A DNA stretch of 64,000 nucleotides. It comes from Halomonas halodenitrificans DSM 735 (GTDB lineage: Bacteria; Pseudomonadota; Gammaproteobacteria; Pseudomonadales; Halomonadaceae). Location of the stretch: positions 1 to 64,000 of the forward strand of contig NZ_JHVH01000001.1 of assembly GCF_000620045.1 (NCBI RefSeq), given 5' to 3'. The stretch's first letter is position 1, and every line of letters begins with the position of its first letter. The translations under genes and the position numbers were made by a program. The notes beneath the pieces are model-generated. The model saw only the letters and a program-made list of their open reading frames with translations, was not told where the DNA came from and did no database searches. Below are positions 35,052 to 43,827 of the stretch, in pieces.

Positions 35052-36611
35052 TCAGGCCCCATCGGCGGCCTGCTCATCGGATAACGGCCACTGGTAGCGC
35101 CGCACCACCCGCTCCCCCTGGACCGACTCCAGGCGCACCGGGAAGCCCCACAGCTGATGCAGGTGGCGCATCACCGGATAGACGCTGCGGGCCAGCGGGC
35201 GACGCTCATCCTGAACATGGTGCAGGGTCAGGGAGCGGTCGCCGCGAATATCCGCCGCATAGACCTGGATATTGGGCTCACGCACGGCCAGCGCATAGTG
35301 GGCCGCCAGCGCTTCGCGGATACGCTGATAACCGCGCTCGTCATGAATCGCCCCCACCTCCAGCATCTCATCCTGGTCGTCGTCGACCACCATGAAGAGC
35401 TTGAGATCGCGAATCACCCGGGGTGATAGAAACTGCTGAATGAAGGACTCATCCTTGAAGTTCTGCATGGCGAACTCCAGGGTCTCGCGCCAGTCGCTAC
35501 CGGCGGTATCGGGGAACCAGCGGCGGTCCTCGTCGGTGGGAGACTCGCAGATGCGCCGCAGGTCACTGAACATGGCAAAGCCCAGTGCATAAGGGTTGAT
35601 GCCATTATACAGGGGGCTGTCGAAGGCCGGCTGCTGCACCACCGCCGTATGCGACTGCAGGAACTCCAACATCAACCCCTCATCCACCGCCTCCTCCTCA
35701 TAGAGCCGGTTCATCAGGGTGTAGTGCCAGAAGGTGGCCCAGCCCTCGTTCATCACCTGAGTCTGTCGCTGGGGATAGAAGTACTGTGCCAGCTTGCGCA
35801 CGATGCGCACCACCTCCCTCTGCCAGGGCGCCAGCAGCGGTGCATTCTTCTCGATGAAGTAGAGCAGGTTCTCCTGGGGCTCAGGCGGATAGCGCCCTCC
35901 CGCATGCAGGCCGAGCGGGTCCTCCTCTTCGTCCACCATGTCCGGCAGCCGGTCTTCGCGATGGCGACCGGGAATGGTACGCCACAGGGTATTTACCTGG
36001 GCCTGCAGGAGCTCCTCGCGCTCCTTCTGGCGGCGCACCTCCTCTTCGGTGGAGATCGGCGAGGGGCGCTTGTAGCGATCGACGCCGTAGTTCTGCAAGG
36101 CGTGACAGGCGTCCAGCAGCTGCTCCACCGCCGCGACACCGTGACGCTCCTCACACTCGACGATATACCGCCGAGCGAACACCAGATAGTCGATGATCGA
36201 ACCGGCATCGGTCCAGGTGCGGAATAGATAGTTGCCCTTGAAGAAGGAGTTGTGGCCATAACAGGCGTGCGCCATGACCAGCACCTGCATCATCAGGGTG
36301 TTCTCCTCCATCAGGTAGGCGATGCAGGGGTCGGAGTTGATCACCAGCTCGTAGGCCAGGCCCATCTGACCGCGGCGATACGCCTGCTCCACGGCCAGGA
36401 ACTGCTTGCCGAATGACCAGTGGTGATAGCCCACCGGCATGCCCACGCTGGCGTAGGCATCCATCATCTGCTCCGAGGTGATCACCTCGATCTGATTGGG
36501 GTAGGTGTCGAGGCGATACTCATCCGCCAGGCGGGCAATCTCCTGCTCGAACTCGGTGAGTATCTCGAAGTTCCAGTCGGATCCGCTGGCGATAGGCTTG
36601 CGTCGGGTCAT
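35052..36611 (-). CDS. SpoVR family protein (YcgB-like)
   Basis: This 519-residue cytosolic protein is an orthologue of E. coli YcgB (510 aa). It starts with SDWNFEILTEFEQEIARLAD and keeps the family blocks VGYHHWSFGKQFLAVEQAYR and VMNEGWATFWHYTLMNRLYE, whose HxxxH-like and acidic residues suggest a metalloprotein fold. The biochemical role is unknown. It is the third gene of the prkA-yeaH-spoVR set, which is linked to stationary-phase and nitrogen-stress responses in enterics. It begins 27 bases after yeaH. Confidence 0.93.
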   Translation of the reverse strand: MTRRKPIASGSDWNFEILTEFEQEIARLADEYRLDTYPNQIEVITSEQMMDAYASVGMPVGYHHWSFGKQFLAVEQAYRRGQMGLAYELVINSDPCIAYLMEENTLMMQVLVMAHACYGHNSFFKGNYLFRTWTDAGSIIDYLVFARRYIVECEERHGVAAVEQLLDACHALQNYGVDRYKRPSPISTEEEVRRQKEREELLQAQVNTLWRTIPGRHREDRLPDMVDEEEDPLGLHAGGRYPPEPQENLLYFIEKNAPLLAPWQREVVRIVRKLAQYFYPQRQTQVMNEGWATFWHYTLMNRLYEEEAVDEGLMLEFLQSHTAVVQQPAFDSPLYNGINPYALGFAMFSDLRRICESPTDEDRRWFPDTAGSDWRETLEFAMQNFKDESFIQQFLSPRVIRDLKLFMVVDDDQDEMLEVGAIHDERGYQRIREALAAHYALAVREPNIQVYAADIRGDRSLTLHHVQDERRPLARSVYPVMRHLHQLWGFPVRLESVQGERVVRRYQWPLSDEQAADGA

Positions 36612-36638
36612 CTTGCCTCCTCGGCCGCTGACCGGCCC

Positions 36639-37925
36639 TCAGCCGCCGGCAGCGCGGCGCTTGAACAGCTCGCGAAACACCGGATAGATATCTCCGGCTT
36701 CGACGATCTGGCGCATGGCAAAACGCGCCGGAAACTCGGTGGCCACGGTTTCGTACTCCTCCCAGAGGGCCTGGTGGGCATGGGGGGTAATTTCCACGTA
36801 GGTGAAGTACTGCACGCGCGGCATCAGCTTTCTGATCAACAGGTCACGACAGGTCACCGAGTCGTCATCCCAGTTATCGCCGTCCGAGGCCTGGGCGACG
36901 TAGAGGTTCCACTGGCCCGGCGGGTAGCGCTCGACGATGATGTCATCCACCAGCGACAGCGCACTGGACACGATGGTGCCGCCGGTCTCACGTGAATAGA
37001 AGAACTCTTCCTCGTCCACCTCCCGGGCGGCGGTATGATGGCGAACGAAGACCAGCTCGACCTTCTCGTAGTTGCGTTCGAGAAACAGGTAAAGCAGCAG
37101 GAAGAAGCGCTTGGCGATGTCCTTGTGGGCCTGGGTCATGGAGCCGGACACGTCCATGACGCAGAACATGACGGCCTTGCTGGACGGCTGCGGCTGATTG
37201 ACCAGATGGTTGTAGCGAAGGTCGTAGGTGTCGATGAAGGGCACCGCCTCGAGACGCTTCTCGAGGCGCTCTATTTCCGCCTTGAGTTCGGCGATGCGCG
37301 CCGGGTTGCGCAGCACCGGGTCCTTGCGCTCTTCGGCCTCCAGCGCGTCGCGGGCGTCGCGCAGGGCGCGACGAATCGGTGCGCGCATGGCGATGCGACG
37401 AGCATGGGCCTCGCGCATGGAGCGCACGATATTGACCCGCGCCGGCACCCCCTCCTTGGAGACCCCCGCACGCACCGGACGCACCTCGTCGAGATCCACC
37501 ATCGCCTTGCGCTCCAGATGGGGCAGCTCCAGGCCATCGAAGACGAAATCGAGAAACTCCTCCCGGGAGAGGGTAAAGGCGAATTCGTCCATGCTCTCAC
37601 CCTGGTTGGACGCCCCACCCTCGCCGGCGCCATCTCCCCCGCCGCCCCCACTCGGGCGCTGCAGGCGATCCCCCTCCACGAACTCCTGGTTGCCGGGGGC
37701 GATAATGCGGCGCTTGCCACCGGGGCCATGCTGGAACACCGGTTCCGAGATATCGCGGGTGGGAATCGATACCTTCTCACCACGCTCCATGTCGGTGATC
37801 GAGCGCCGATTCACGGCCTCTTCCACGGAGCGTTTGATATGGGTGCGATAGCGGTCGAGGAAGCGCTGCCGATTGACCGCGCTCTTGTGCTTGGCATTCG
37901 CCCGCCGATCGATAAAGTAGCTCAT
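36639..37925 (-). CDS. yeaH: YeaH/YhbH family protein (DUF444)
   Basis: This 428-residue protein starts [20 protein letters not shown]. The first half is basic, with a Gly-rich linker ([13 protein letters not shown]) near residue 95. The second half has a von Willebrand A-like fold with the MIDAS-type motif [10 protein letters not shown]. It is the constant partner of PrkA, and the exact role is unknown. The start at 37925 is chosen because conservation begins there; a longer frame shadows the end of prkA. It is 52 bases downstream of prkA. Confidence 0.92.
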   Translation of the reverse strand: MSYFIDRRANAKHKSAVNRQRFLDRYRTHIKRSVEEAVNRRSITDMERGEKVSIPTRDISEPVFQHGPGGKRRIIAPGNQEFVEGDRLQRPSGGGGGDGAGEGGASNQGESMDEFAFTLSREEFLDFVFDGLELPHLERKAMVDLDEVRPVRAGVSKEGVPARVNIVRSMREAHARRIAMRAPIRRALRDARDALEAEERKDPVLRNPARIAELKAEIERLEKRLEAVPFIDTYDLRYNHLVNQPQPSSKAVMFCVMDVSGSMTQAHKDIAKRFFLLLYLFLERNYEKVELVFVRHHTAAREVDEEEFFYSRETGGTIVSSALSLVDDIIVERYPPGQWNLYVAQASDGDNWDDDSVTCRDLLIRKLMPRVQYFTYVEITPHAHQALWEEYETVATEFPARFAMRQIVEAGDIYPVFRELFKRRAAGG

Positions 37926-37977
37926 GGCAACTCTCCTGCGCACCGCGGGGGCCTTGCCGCCACGGCGCGGCATCGGG

Positions 37978-39900
37978 CTACTGGGACTTGCGTACCCGCA
38001 GGTACCACTCGGAGAGCAGGCGCACCTGTTTCTCGGTGTAGCCACGCTCCACCATGCGTGCCACGAAGTCCTCGTGCTTCTGCTGGTCGGCGCTGGAGGC
38101 CTTGGCGTTGAAGGAGATCACCGGCAGCAGCTCCTCGGTATTGGCGAACATCTTGTGCTCGATCACCCCGCGCAGCTTCTCGTAGGACTGCCACCCGGGG
38201 TTCATGCCATTGTTCTGGGCCCGCGCCCGCAGCACGAAGTTGACCACCTCGTGGCGGAAGTCCTTGGGGTTGGAGATACCCGCCGGCTTCTCGATCTTCT
38301 CCAGGTCCTCGTTGAGGGCCTGGCGGTCGAGGAACTCGCCGGTCTCGGGGTCACGGTACTCCTGGTCCTGGATCCAGAAGTCGGCGTAGGTCACGTAGCG
38401 ATCGAAGATGTTCTGGCCGTACTCGGAGTAGGACTCGAGATAGGCGGTCTGGATCTCCTTGCCGATAAAGTCCACGTAGCGGGGCGCCAGGAACTCCTTG
38501 ATGAAGCGCAGGTAGCGCTCGAAGGTCTCGCTCGGCAGCTGCTCCTGCTCCAGGCGCTGCTCCAGTACGTAGAGCAGATGCACCGGGTTGGCCGCCACCT
38601 CATGGCCGTCGAAGTTGAACACCTTGGCCAGGATCTTGAAGGCGAAGCGGGTGGAGAGCCCGTTCATGCCCTCATCGACCCCGGCGGCATCGCGATATTC
38701 CTGAATCGACTTGGCCTTGGGATCGGTATCCTTGAGGTTCTCGCCGTCGTAGACCCGCATCTTGGAATAGACGCTGGAGTTCTCCGGCTCATTGAGCCGC
38801 GAGAGCACCGAAAACTGCGCCAGCATGCGCAGCGTATCCGGAGCACAGGGCGCCTCGGCCAGCGAGGAGTGCTCCAGCAGCTTCCGATAGATGCTGATCT
38901 CCTCGGAGACCCGCAGGCAGTAGGGAATCTTGACGATATAGACCCGATCCAGGAAGGCCTCGTTATTGCGGTTGTTGCGGAAGGTCTGCCACTCGCTCTC
39001 GTTGGAGTGGGCCAGGACCACGCCCTCGAAGGGGATGGCGCCCATGCCTTCGGTGGGGTTGTAGTTGCTCTCCTGAGTGGCGGTCAGCAGCGGATGCAGC
39101 ACCTTGATCGGCGCCTTGAACATCTCGACGAATTCCATCAACCCCTGGTTGGCGCGACACAGCCCACCGGAGAAGCTGTAGGCATCGGGGTCATCCTGGG
39201 AGTAAAGCTCGAGCTGGCGGATGTCCACCTTGCCGACCAGCGACGAGATGTCCTGGTTGTTCTCGTCGCCCGGCTCGGTCTTGGAGACGGCGATCTGGTT
39301 CAGCCGCGACGGGTAGAGCCTCACCACCCTGAACTGGCTGATATCACCGCCGTACTCCCTGAGCCGCTTGGCCGCCCAGGGCGACATCACGCTCTTCAGA
39401 TAGCGGCGAGGGATCCGGTATTCCTCCTCCAGCAGCGCCCCGTCCTCTTCGGGCGAGAACAGCCCCAGGGGAGACTCGTAGACCGGCGAATCCTTGATGG
39501 CATAGAAGGGAACCTTCTCCATCAGCAGCTTGAGGCGCTCGGCCAGCGATGACTTGCCACCACCCACCGGCCCCAGCAGGTAGAGGATCTGCTTGCGCTC
39601 CTCCAGGCCCTGAGCGGCATGCCGGAAGTAGGCGACGATCTGCTCGATCGCCTCCTCCATGCCGTAGAACTCGGCGAAGGCCGGATAGCGGCGAATCACC
39701 TTGTTGGAGAAGATGCGTGAAAGCCGGGGATCCTTGGCCGTGTCGATGACCTCCGGCTCGCCGATCGCCTGAAGCATGCGCTCGGCGGCCGAGGCATAGG
39801 CCAGCGGCTCCTCGCGACACAGCGCCAGGTACTCCTGCAGGCTCATCTCCTCCTGCTGGACGCGAGCGAAACGGTTCTGAACGTGGTCGAAGATGCTCAT
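37978..39900 (-). CDS. prkA: PrkA family serine protein kinase / AAA+ protein (YeaG)
   Basis: This 640-residue protein equals the E. coli YeaG length (644). An N-terminal AAA+ domain has the Walker A motif GPVGGGKSS (110-118), and the C-terminal half is the PrkA kinase-like domain. E. coli YeaG is reported as a stress-related serine kinase, and B. subtilis PrkA as a kinase or AAA+ protease; the biochemical activity is debated. It starts the prkA-yeaH-spoVR operon at the ATG at 39900. A sigma-S-like -10 element lies about 60 bases upstream. Confidence 0.94.
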   Translation of the reverse strand: MSIFDHVQNRFARVQQEEMSLQEYLALCREEPLAYASAAERMLQAIGEPEVIDTAKDPRLSRIFSNKVIRRYPAFAEFYGMEEAIEQIVAYFRHAAQGLEERKQILYLLGPVGGGKSSLAERLKLLMEKVPFYAIKDSPVYESPLGLFSPEEDGALLEEEYRIPRRYLKSVMSPWAAKRLREYGGDISQFRVVRLYPSRLNQIAVSKTEPGDENNQDISSLVGKVDIRQLELYSQDDPDAYSFSGGLCRANQGLMEFVEMFKAPIKVLHPLLTATQESNYNPTEGMGAIPFEGVVLAHSNESEWQTFRNNRNNEAFLDRVYIVKIPYCLRVSEEISIYRKLLEHSSLAEAPCAPDTLRMLAQFSVLSRLNEPENSSVYSKMRVYDGENLKDTDPKAKSIQEYRDAAGVDEGMNGLSTRFAFKILAKVFNFDGHEVAANPVHLLYVLEQRLEQEQLPSETFERYLRFIKEFLAPRYVDFIGKEIQTAYLESYSEYGQNIFDRYVTYADFWIQDQEYRDPETGEFLDRQALNEDLEKIEKPAGISNPKDFRHEVVNFVLRARAQNNGMNPGWQSYEKLRGVIEHKMFANTEELLPVISFNAKASSADQQKHEDFVARMVERGYTEKQVRLLSEWYLRVRKSQ

Positions 39901-39957
39901 CGATGCCTCCTTAAGCCCGATGGCTCGGCGCCGGCCCATGGGCGCTCGAGAACTGGG

Positions 39958-39974
39958 TCACTCTCAGCGTAGCC
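39958..39974 (-). promoter_or_regulatory. Candidate sigma-S-type promoter before prkA
   Basis: The minus strand reads GCTACGCT at 39973-39966, which fits the KCTAYRCT extended -10 preferred by RpoS. The -35 region is poor, as is common for RpoS promoters. yeaG is RpoS-dependent in E. coli. No sigma-54 GG/GC pair was found in this gap. Confidence 0.4.
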
Positions 39975-40075
39975 AGACGGGCCCTGGTTCAGCGGATATC
40001 GAGTCAACGCTTCACCTACACCTGTAGACGCGATGAGAGCAGGAGGGTTCGATGTTTCAATGCCGGACCACTCGA

Positions 40076-40116
40076 CGCCACGGGCCTGCCCCTTCGCAGG
40101 CGGCAGGCCCGTGGCG
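40076..40116 (-). terminator. Hairpin after fadH
   Basis: A perfect 15-bp stem (CGCCACGGGCCTGCC and complement) with an 11-base loop starts 18 bases past the fadH stop. It lacks a U-tract and may be factor-assisted. Confidence 0.6.
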
Positions 40117-40133
40117 GAACCGGCGAGCGGCGA

Positions 40134-42146
40134 TTATAGCGCCGCCGCTACCCGTGTCCCCTGGTCGATGGCACGCTTGGCATCCAGCTCGCCGGGCTCA
40201 TCGGCACCGCCGATCAGGTGGACCGCCACGCCGGCGTCCCGGAGCGGCTCGTGGAGGTCACGCACCGACTCCTGGCCGGCACAGACCACCACCGTATCGA
40301 CCTCCAGCAGGCGCGGCTCGTCGGCATGCAGGATATGCAGGCCGGCATCATCGATATGCCGATATTCGCAGCCGGCCAGGGTCTCCACGCCGCGCTGCCG
40401 AAGCGAGGCACGATGCACCCAGCCCGTCGTCTTGCCGAGGCCCTTGCCCGGCTTGGAACGCTTGCGCTGAAGCAGGAAGACCTGGCGTGGCACCTCGGGC
40501 CGCTCGGGCGCCTTGAGCCCGCCCGGCGAGGAGACGGTGAGATCCACCCCCCACTCCGCACACCAGGCCCCGGTGTCCAGGGACGGTTGGCCGACATGGG
40601 TCAGCAGTTCCGCCACATCGAAGCCGATCCCCCCCGCCCCGATGATCGCCACCCGGCGACCTACCCGCTCGGTGTGCAGGATGGCCTCGGGATAGCTCAT
40701 CACGCTGGGATGGTCGCTGCCGGGTAGCGTGAGCCGCCGCGGACGCACGCCACTGGCCAGCACCACCGCATCGAAGTCGGCCAGCATGGCGGCATCCGCC
40801 GCACAGTCGAGCCGCACCTCGACGCGATGCTTGTCGAGCATCACCCGGTAGTAGCGCAGGGTCTCGTTGAACTCCTCCTTGCCGGGAATCTGGCGGGCAT
40901 AGTGGAACTGGCCGCCCAGCTCGCTATCGCGCTCGAAGAGGGTGACCGCGTGGCCGCGCTCGGCCGCCGTGAGCGCCGCCGCCAGACCGGCCGGCCCGCC
41001 ACCGACCACGGCGACGCGACGCGGCGCGGCCGCCGGCTCGATCACAAGCTCGGTCTCGTGACCGGCGCGGGGATTGACCAGACAGGACGTCGGCTTGCCC
41101 TCGAAGGTGTGATCCAGGCAAGCCTGATTACAGGCGATGCAGGTGTTGATCTCCTCGCTGCGCCCCGCCGCCGCCTTGCTGACCCAGGCCGGGTCGGCGA
41201 GGAAGGGGCGTGCCATGCTGACCATGTCGGCATGCCCCTCGGCCAGCACCCGTTCGGCGACCTCGGGCATGTTGATGCGATTGGTGGTAATCAATGGAAG
41301 CGAGACCTCGCCCTTCAGTCTTCGGGTCACCTCCGTGAACGCCGCCCGGGGCACGCTGGTGACGATGGTCGGCACCCGGGCTTCATGCCAGCCGATGCCG
41401 GTATTGAGCGCATCGGCCCCGGCGGCCTCGAGCGCCCTGGCCAGGGCGACCACCTCATCGTGGGTGCTGCCGTCTTCCACCAGATCGATCATGGAGAGAC
41501 GGAAGATCACCGCGAAATCATTGCCGACCGCCGCACGAATGCGGCGCATCACCTCCAGCGGGAAGCGGATCCGGTTCTCGAAGGCGCCCCCCCACTCATC
41601 CTCTCGATGATTGGTGCGCCGGCAGATGAACTGGTTGATCAGATACCCCTCGGAGCCCATCACCTCCACGCCGTCATAGCCGGCCCGCTTGGCCAGCGTC
41701 GCGCAGCGCACATAGTCCTCGATCTGGCGCTCCACCTCGTCGCCGGCCAGCGCCCGAGGGGCGAAGGGATTGATCGGGGCCTGAATCGCCGAGGGCGCCA
41801 CGAGTTCCGGCGTATAGGCATAGCGACCGGCATGGAGGATCTGCATGCAGATCCGCCCGCCTTCGGCGTGTACCGCCTCGATCACCCGACGATGATCATC
41901 CAGCTGCGCCTCCTCCTCGAGGCTCGCCGCGCCCTGAAAGACGGCACCCTCGGGGTTGGGGGCAATACCGCCGGTGACGATCAGCCCGACGCCCTCCCGG
42001 GCGCGCTCGGCATAGAAGGCCGCCAGGCGCTCGAAGCCTCCCGGCCTCTCCTCCAGATTGGTATGCATGGACCCCATCAACACTCGATTGGGCAGGGTCA
42101 GATGACCGAGTTGCAGGGGCTGAAAAATGCGCGAATAGGCGGCCAC
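40134..42146 (-). CDS. fadH: 2,4-dienoyl-CoA reductase (NADPH)
   Basis: This 670-residue Fe-S flavoenzyme reduces 2,4-dienoyl-CoA in the beta-oxidation of unsaturated fatty acids; E. coli FadH has 672 residues. The N-terminal old-yellow-enzyme barrel (about 1-330) starts RIFQPLQLGHLTLPNRVLMG. A [4Fe-4S] site follows, with CIACNQACLDHTF and a fourth Cys in TSCLVNPRAG. The C-terminal FAD/NAD(P) domains hold VAVVGGGPAGLAAALTAAER and VAIIGAGGIGFDVAELL. The GTG at 42146 is taken as start because CAGGAG lies eight bases upstream and the protein then has family length; longer frames start in non-conserved sequence. Confidence 0.93.
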   Translation of the reverse strand: MAAYSRIFQPLQLGHLTLPNRVLMGSMHTNLEERPGGFERLAAFYAERAREGVGLIVTGGIAPNPEGAVFQGAASLEEEAQLDDHRRVIEAVHAEGGRICMQILHAGRYAYTPELVAPSAIQAPINPFAPRALAGDEVERQIEDYVRCATLAKRAGYDGVEVMGSEGYLINQFICRRTNHREDEWGGAFENRIRFPLEVMRRIRAAVGNDFAVIFRLSMIDLVEDGSTHDEVVALARALEAAGADALNTGIGWHEARVPTIVTSVPRAAFTEVTRRLKGEVSLPLITTNRINMPEVAERVLAEGHADMVSMARPFLADPAWVSKAAAGRSEEINTCIACNQACLDHTFEGKPTSCLVNPRAGHETELVIEPAAAPRRVAVVGGGPAGLAAALTAAERGHAVTLFERDSELGGQFHYARQIPGKEEFNETLRYYRVMLDKHRVEVRLDCAADAAMLADFDAVVLASGVRPRRLTLPGSDHPSVMSYPEAILHTERVGRRVAIIGAGGIGFDVAELLTHVGQPSLDTGAWCAEWGVDLTVSSPGGLKAPERPEVPRQVFLLQRKRSKPGKGLGKTTGWVHRASLRQRGVETLAGCEYRHIDDAGLHILHADEPRLLEVDTVVVCAGQESVRDLHEPLRDAGVAVHLIGGADEPGELDAKRAIDQGTRVAAAL

Positions 42147-42230
42147 GGCGACACTCCTGTTATTTGAACAACGCTGATTCAGAGGCACCGGCGAAACACG
42201 GCGCCCGAACACAGCCACGAATATTCAAAC

Positions 42231-42245
42231 AACTGTATGACAGTT
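42231..42245 (-). promoter_or_regulatory. Operator-like dyad upstream of fadH
   Basis: AACTGT-ATG-ACAGTT is a perfect 6-bp dyad about 85 bases before the fadH start, flanked by CAAAC and TTTTG. The size suits a TetR-family regulator such as those controlling fatty-acid genes, but no match to a known consensus is claimed. Confidence 0.4.
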
Positions 42246-42261
42246 TTGTCCGGAGAGAAAG

Positions 42262-42287
42262 GACGGTCTACACAGACGGTCTATACA
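42262..42287. repeat. Tandem 13-base repeat
   Basis: GACGGTCTACACA (42262-42274) is followed directly by GACGGTCTATACA (42275-42287), with one mismatch. It lies between the fadH upstream dyad and the tRNA terminator. Confidence 0.6.
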
Positions 42288-42331
42288 GAAGGAAGAGCCC
42301 GAAGCCCCGAGGGGTGTGGCGCACAACGAGA

Positions 42332-42358
42332 AAGCCCCGGGCACTGGGCCCGGGGCTT
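42332..42358 (-). terminator. Intrinsic terminator of the Val/Asp tRNA operon
   Basis: The stem AAGCCCCGGGC/GCCCGGGGCTT (11 bp) with a 5-base loop lies 19 bases past the last tRNA. The minus strand continues TTTCTCGTT, a fair U-tract. Confidence 0.85.
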
Positions 42359-42377
42359 CTGGAATTCGTGGCGATAA

Positions 42378-42454
42378 TGGCGGACTGGACGGGACTCGAA
42401 CCCGCGACCTCCGGCGTGACAGGCCGGCATTCTAACCAACTGAACTACCAGTCC
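42378..42454 (-). tRNA. tRNA-Asp(GTC), copy 3 of the operon
   Basis: This 77-base tRNA has an encoded CCA. The anticodon loop CTGTCAC gives GTC. The acceptor stem is GGACTGG/CCAGTCC with discriminator G. Confidence 0.96.
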
Positions 42455-42457
42455 GCG

Positions 42458-42534
42458 TGGTGGGTGATACCGGATTCGAACCAGTGACCCCCAGCATGTG
42501 AGGCTGGTGCTCTAACCAACTGAGCTAATCACCC
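42458..42534 (-). tRNA. tRNA-Val(CAC)
   Basis: This 77-base tRNA has an encoded CCA. The stem CCAGC/GCTGG closes the loop CTCACAT, giving anticodon CAC (codon GUG). The acceptor stem is GGGTGAT/ATCACCC. It lies three bases upstream of the last tRNA-Asp in the transcript. Confidence 0.95.
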
Positions 42535-42590
42535 ACGCAATCGCACAAGATACTACACTTTCTACTACTATTCACTACATCAGGCCTTGA

Positions 42591-42667
42591 TGGCGGACCG
42601 GACGGGACTCGAACCCGCGACCTCCGGCGTGACAGGCCGGCATTCTAACCAACTGAACTACCGGTCC
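42591..42667 (-). tRNA. tRNA-Asp(GTC), copy 2 of the operon
   Basis: This 77-base tRNA has an encoded CCA and is identical to the other copies except for one paired acceptor change (GGACCGG/CCGGTCC). Confidence 0.96.
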
Positions 42668-42694
42668 GCAAAAGGACTGACTGTGGAAACACGT

Positions 42695-42771
42695 TGGCGG
42701 ACTGGACGGGACTCGAACCCGCGACCTCCGGCGTGACAGGCCGGCATTCTAACCAACTGAACTACCAGTCC
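42695..42771 (-). tRNA. tRNA-Asp(GTC), copy 1 of the operon
   Basis: This 77-base tRNA has an encoded CCA, anticodon GTC and acceptor stem GGACTGG/CCAGTCC. Confidence 0.96.
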
Positions 42772-42809
42772 GCTGCGTGTTGCCTACGTAATCGGGACTG
42801 CCGAAGCAG

Positions 42810-42885
42810 TGGTGGGTGGTACTGGGTTCGAACCAGTGACCCCCAGCTTGTAAGGCTGGTGCTCTCCCAACTGAGCTAACCACCC
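42810..42885 (-). tRNA. tRNA-Val(TAC)
   Basis: This 76-base tRNA has an encoded CCA. The loop CTTACAA gives anticodon TAC (codon GUA and wobble). It is the first tRNA of the operon. Confidence 0.96.
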
Positions 42886-42902
42886 CCGGTACGTGGCGCT
42901 GC

Positions 42903-42930
42903 ATTCTACAGGGGCCGCCTTGAATGTCAA
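42903..42930 (-). promoter_or_regulatory. Strong sigma-70 promoter of the Val/Asp tRNA operon
   Basis: The minus strand shows a perfect TTGACA (42930-42925), a 16-base spacer and TAGAAT (42908-42903), about 18 bases before the first tRNA. Confidence 0.85.
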
Positions 42931-42944
42931 CGCTTTTTATCGGG

Positions 42945-43664
42945 TCATGTCGACTCGTCCATGAAGGCGGCGATCGTGGCGACCCCCTCATCGATCAGCT
43001 GCTCCTGGGTTCTACCGCTGACGCGTCGCGGCTTCCAGTCGTGGTCGCCATCTTCCAGCCAGTGCAGGCGCGCTACGTCGGGCAATGCATAGTGCTTCAC
43101 TTCCTCTCGGGTACCGAAGGCGTCACGACTCCCCTGCACGACCAGGGTGGGACAGCGGAGTCGCGGCCAGTGCTCGAGGCGTCGTCGCTCCGGCTTGCGC
43201 GGCGGATGAAAGGGGTAACCACACAGCACCAGGCCCGGGGCGCCATCACGGGCGGCGAGCAGACTGGCCACTCGGCCCCCCATGGACTTGCCACCCAACC
43301 ACAGGGGAGGCAGGTCGGGGTGTGACAGAGTGTCGCACCAGGTCGCCATCTCCTCCATCAGGCGGTCGACCCTCGGTGGTGGGCGGCGGCGCCCCTCGCG
43401 GCGCATCTGCTGGAGGTAGGCGAACTCGATGGCAAGAGTCTGAACGCCGCTTCCTGCCAGGCCGCTTCGCAACCGTTGCAGAAACGTGGAATCCTGGCCC
43501 GCGCCGGCACCATGGGCTACCAGCAACCGGCCCACATGCGCCTCGCCACAGACTGTCAGGGGACCTCCAGGCAGATGCCAGTGGCCGCGCTCGCCTCTCA
43601 ACAGGCGCTCGCGACACTCGGCTGCAGTGATCGAATCATGATGCTGAGGGGTGTGATCTGACAC
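42945..43664 (-). CDS. Alpha/beta hydrolase, KANL3/Tex30 type
   Basis: This 239-residue hydrolase has the motif LVAHGAGAGQDSTFL early, which forms the oxyanion region. The nucleophile elbow is LWLGGKSMGGRVASLL (GKSMG), the acid lies in LVVQGSRDAFGTREEV, and the His in LEDGDHDWKPRR completes the triad. The layout matches KANL3/Tex30-like dienelactone hydrolase relatives; the substrate is unknown. The start is the GTG at 43664 with AAGGAG six bases before it. Its stop is 15 bases from the -35 box of the tRNA promoter, so tRNA transcription starts immediately behind it. It is divergent from ccoN. Confidence 0.82.
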   Translation of the reverse strand: MSDHTPQHHDSITAAECRERLLRGERGHWHLPGGPLTVCGEAHVGRLLVAHGAGAGQDSTFLQRLRSGLAGSGVQTLAIEFAYLQQMRREGRRRPPPRVDRLMEEMATWCDTLSHPDLPPLWLGGKSMGGRVASLLAARDGAPGLVLCGYPFHPPRKPERRRLEHWPRLRCPTLVVQGSRDAFGTREEVKHYALPDVARLHWLEDGDHDWKPRRVSGRTQEQLIDEGVATIAAFMDEST

Positions 43665-43744
43665 GCGATCTCCTTGCAAGTTCTCCGACTACGCCGATTG
43701 GCGTGTTCAGGATATGGCTCCGCTAGGGTAGAATCCCCCGCGAA

Positions 43745-43758
43745 TTGATCTGCATCAC
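43745..43758 (+). promoter_or_regulatory. Fnr/Anr box upstream of ccoN
   Basis: TTGAT-CTGC-ATCAC matches the FNR/ANR consensus TTGAT-N4-ATCAA at nine of ten positions. It is centred 76 bases before the ccoN start. A good -10 is not evident at the class II distance. The regulator is encoded at 54160-54903. Confidence 0.75.
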
Positions 43759-43827
43759 CTCAGGGAGGCCGCATCAGTGACAAACTGACGCAGCTTTATC
43801 TCCTACCGCGTTCGATGGGAACCCGAC

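Noticed and set aside
37924-39552. A 542-codon open frame on the plus strand
   Set aside because: It is antisense to prkA, whose coding frame has clear family motifs.
39901-40075. A sigma-54 promoter before prkA, expected from E. coli yeaG
   Set aside because: No GG-N10-GC pair in a TGGCAC/TTGC context was found on the proper strand.
42164-42879. Open frames with MADWTGLEPATSGVTGRHSN peptides
   Set aside because: They are reverse-strand translations of the tRNA-Asp and tRNA-Val genes, a well-known false annotation.
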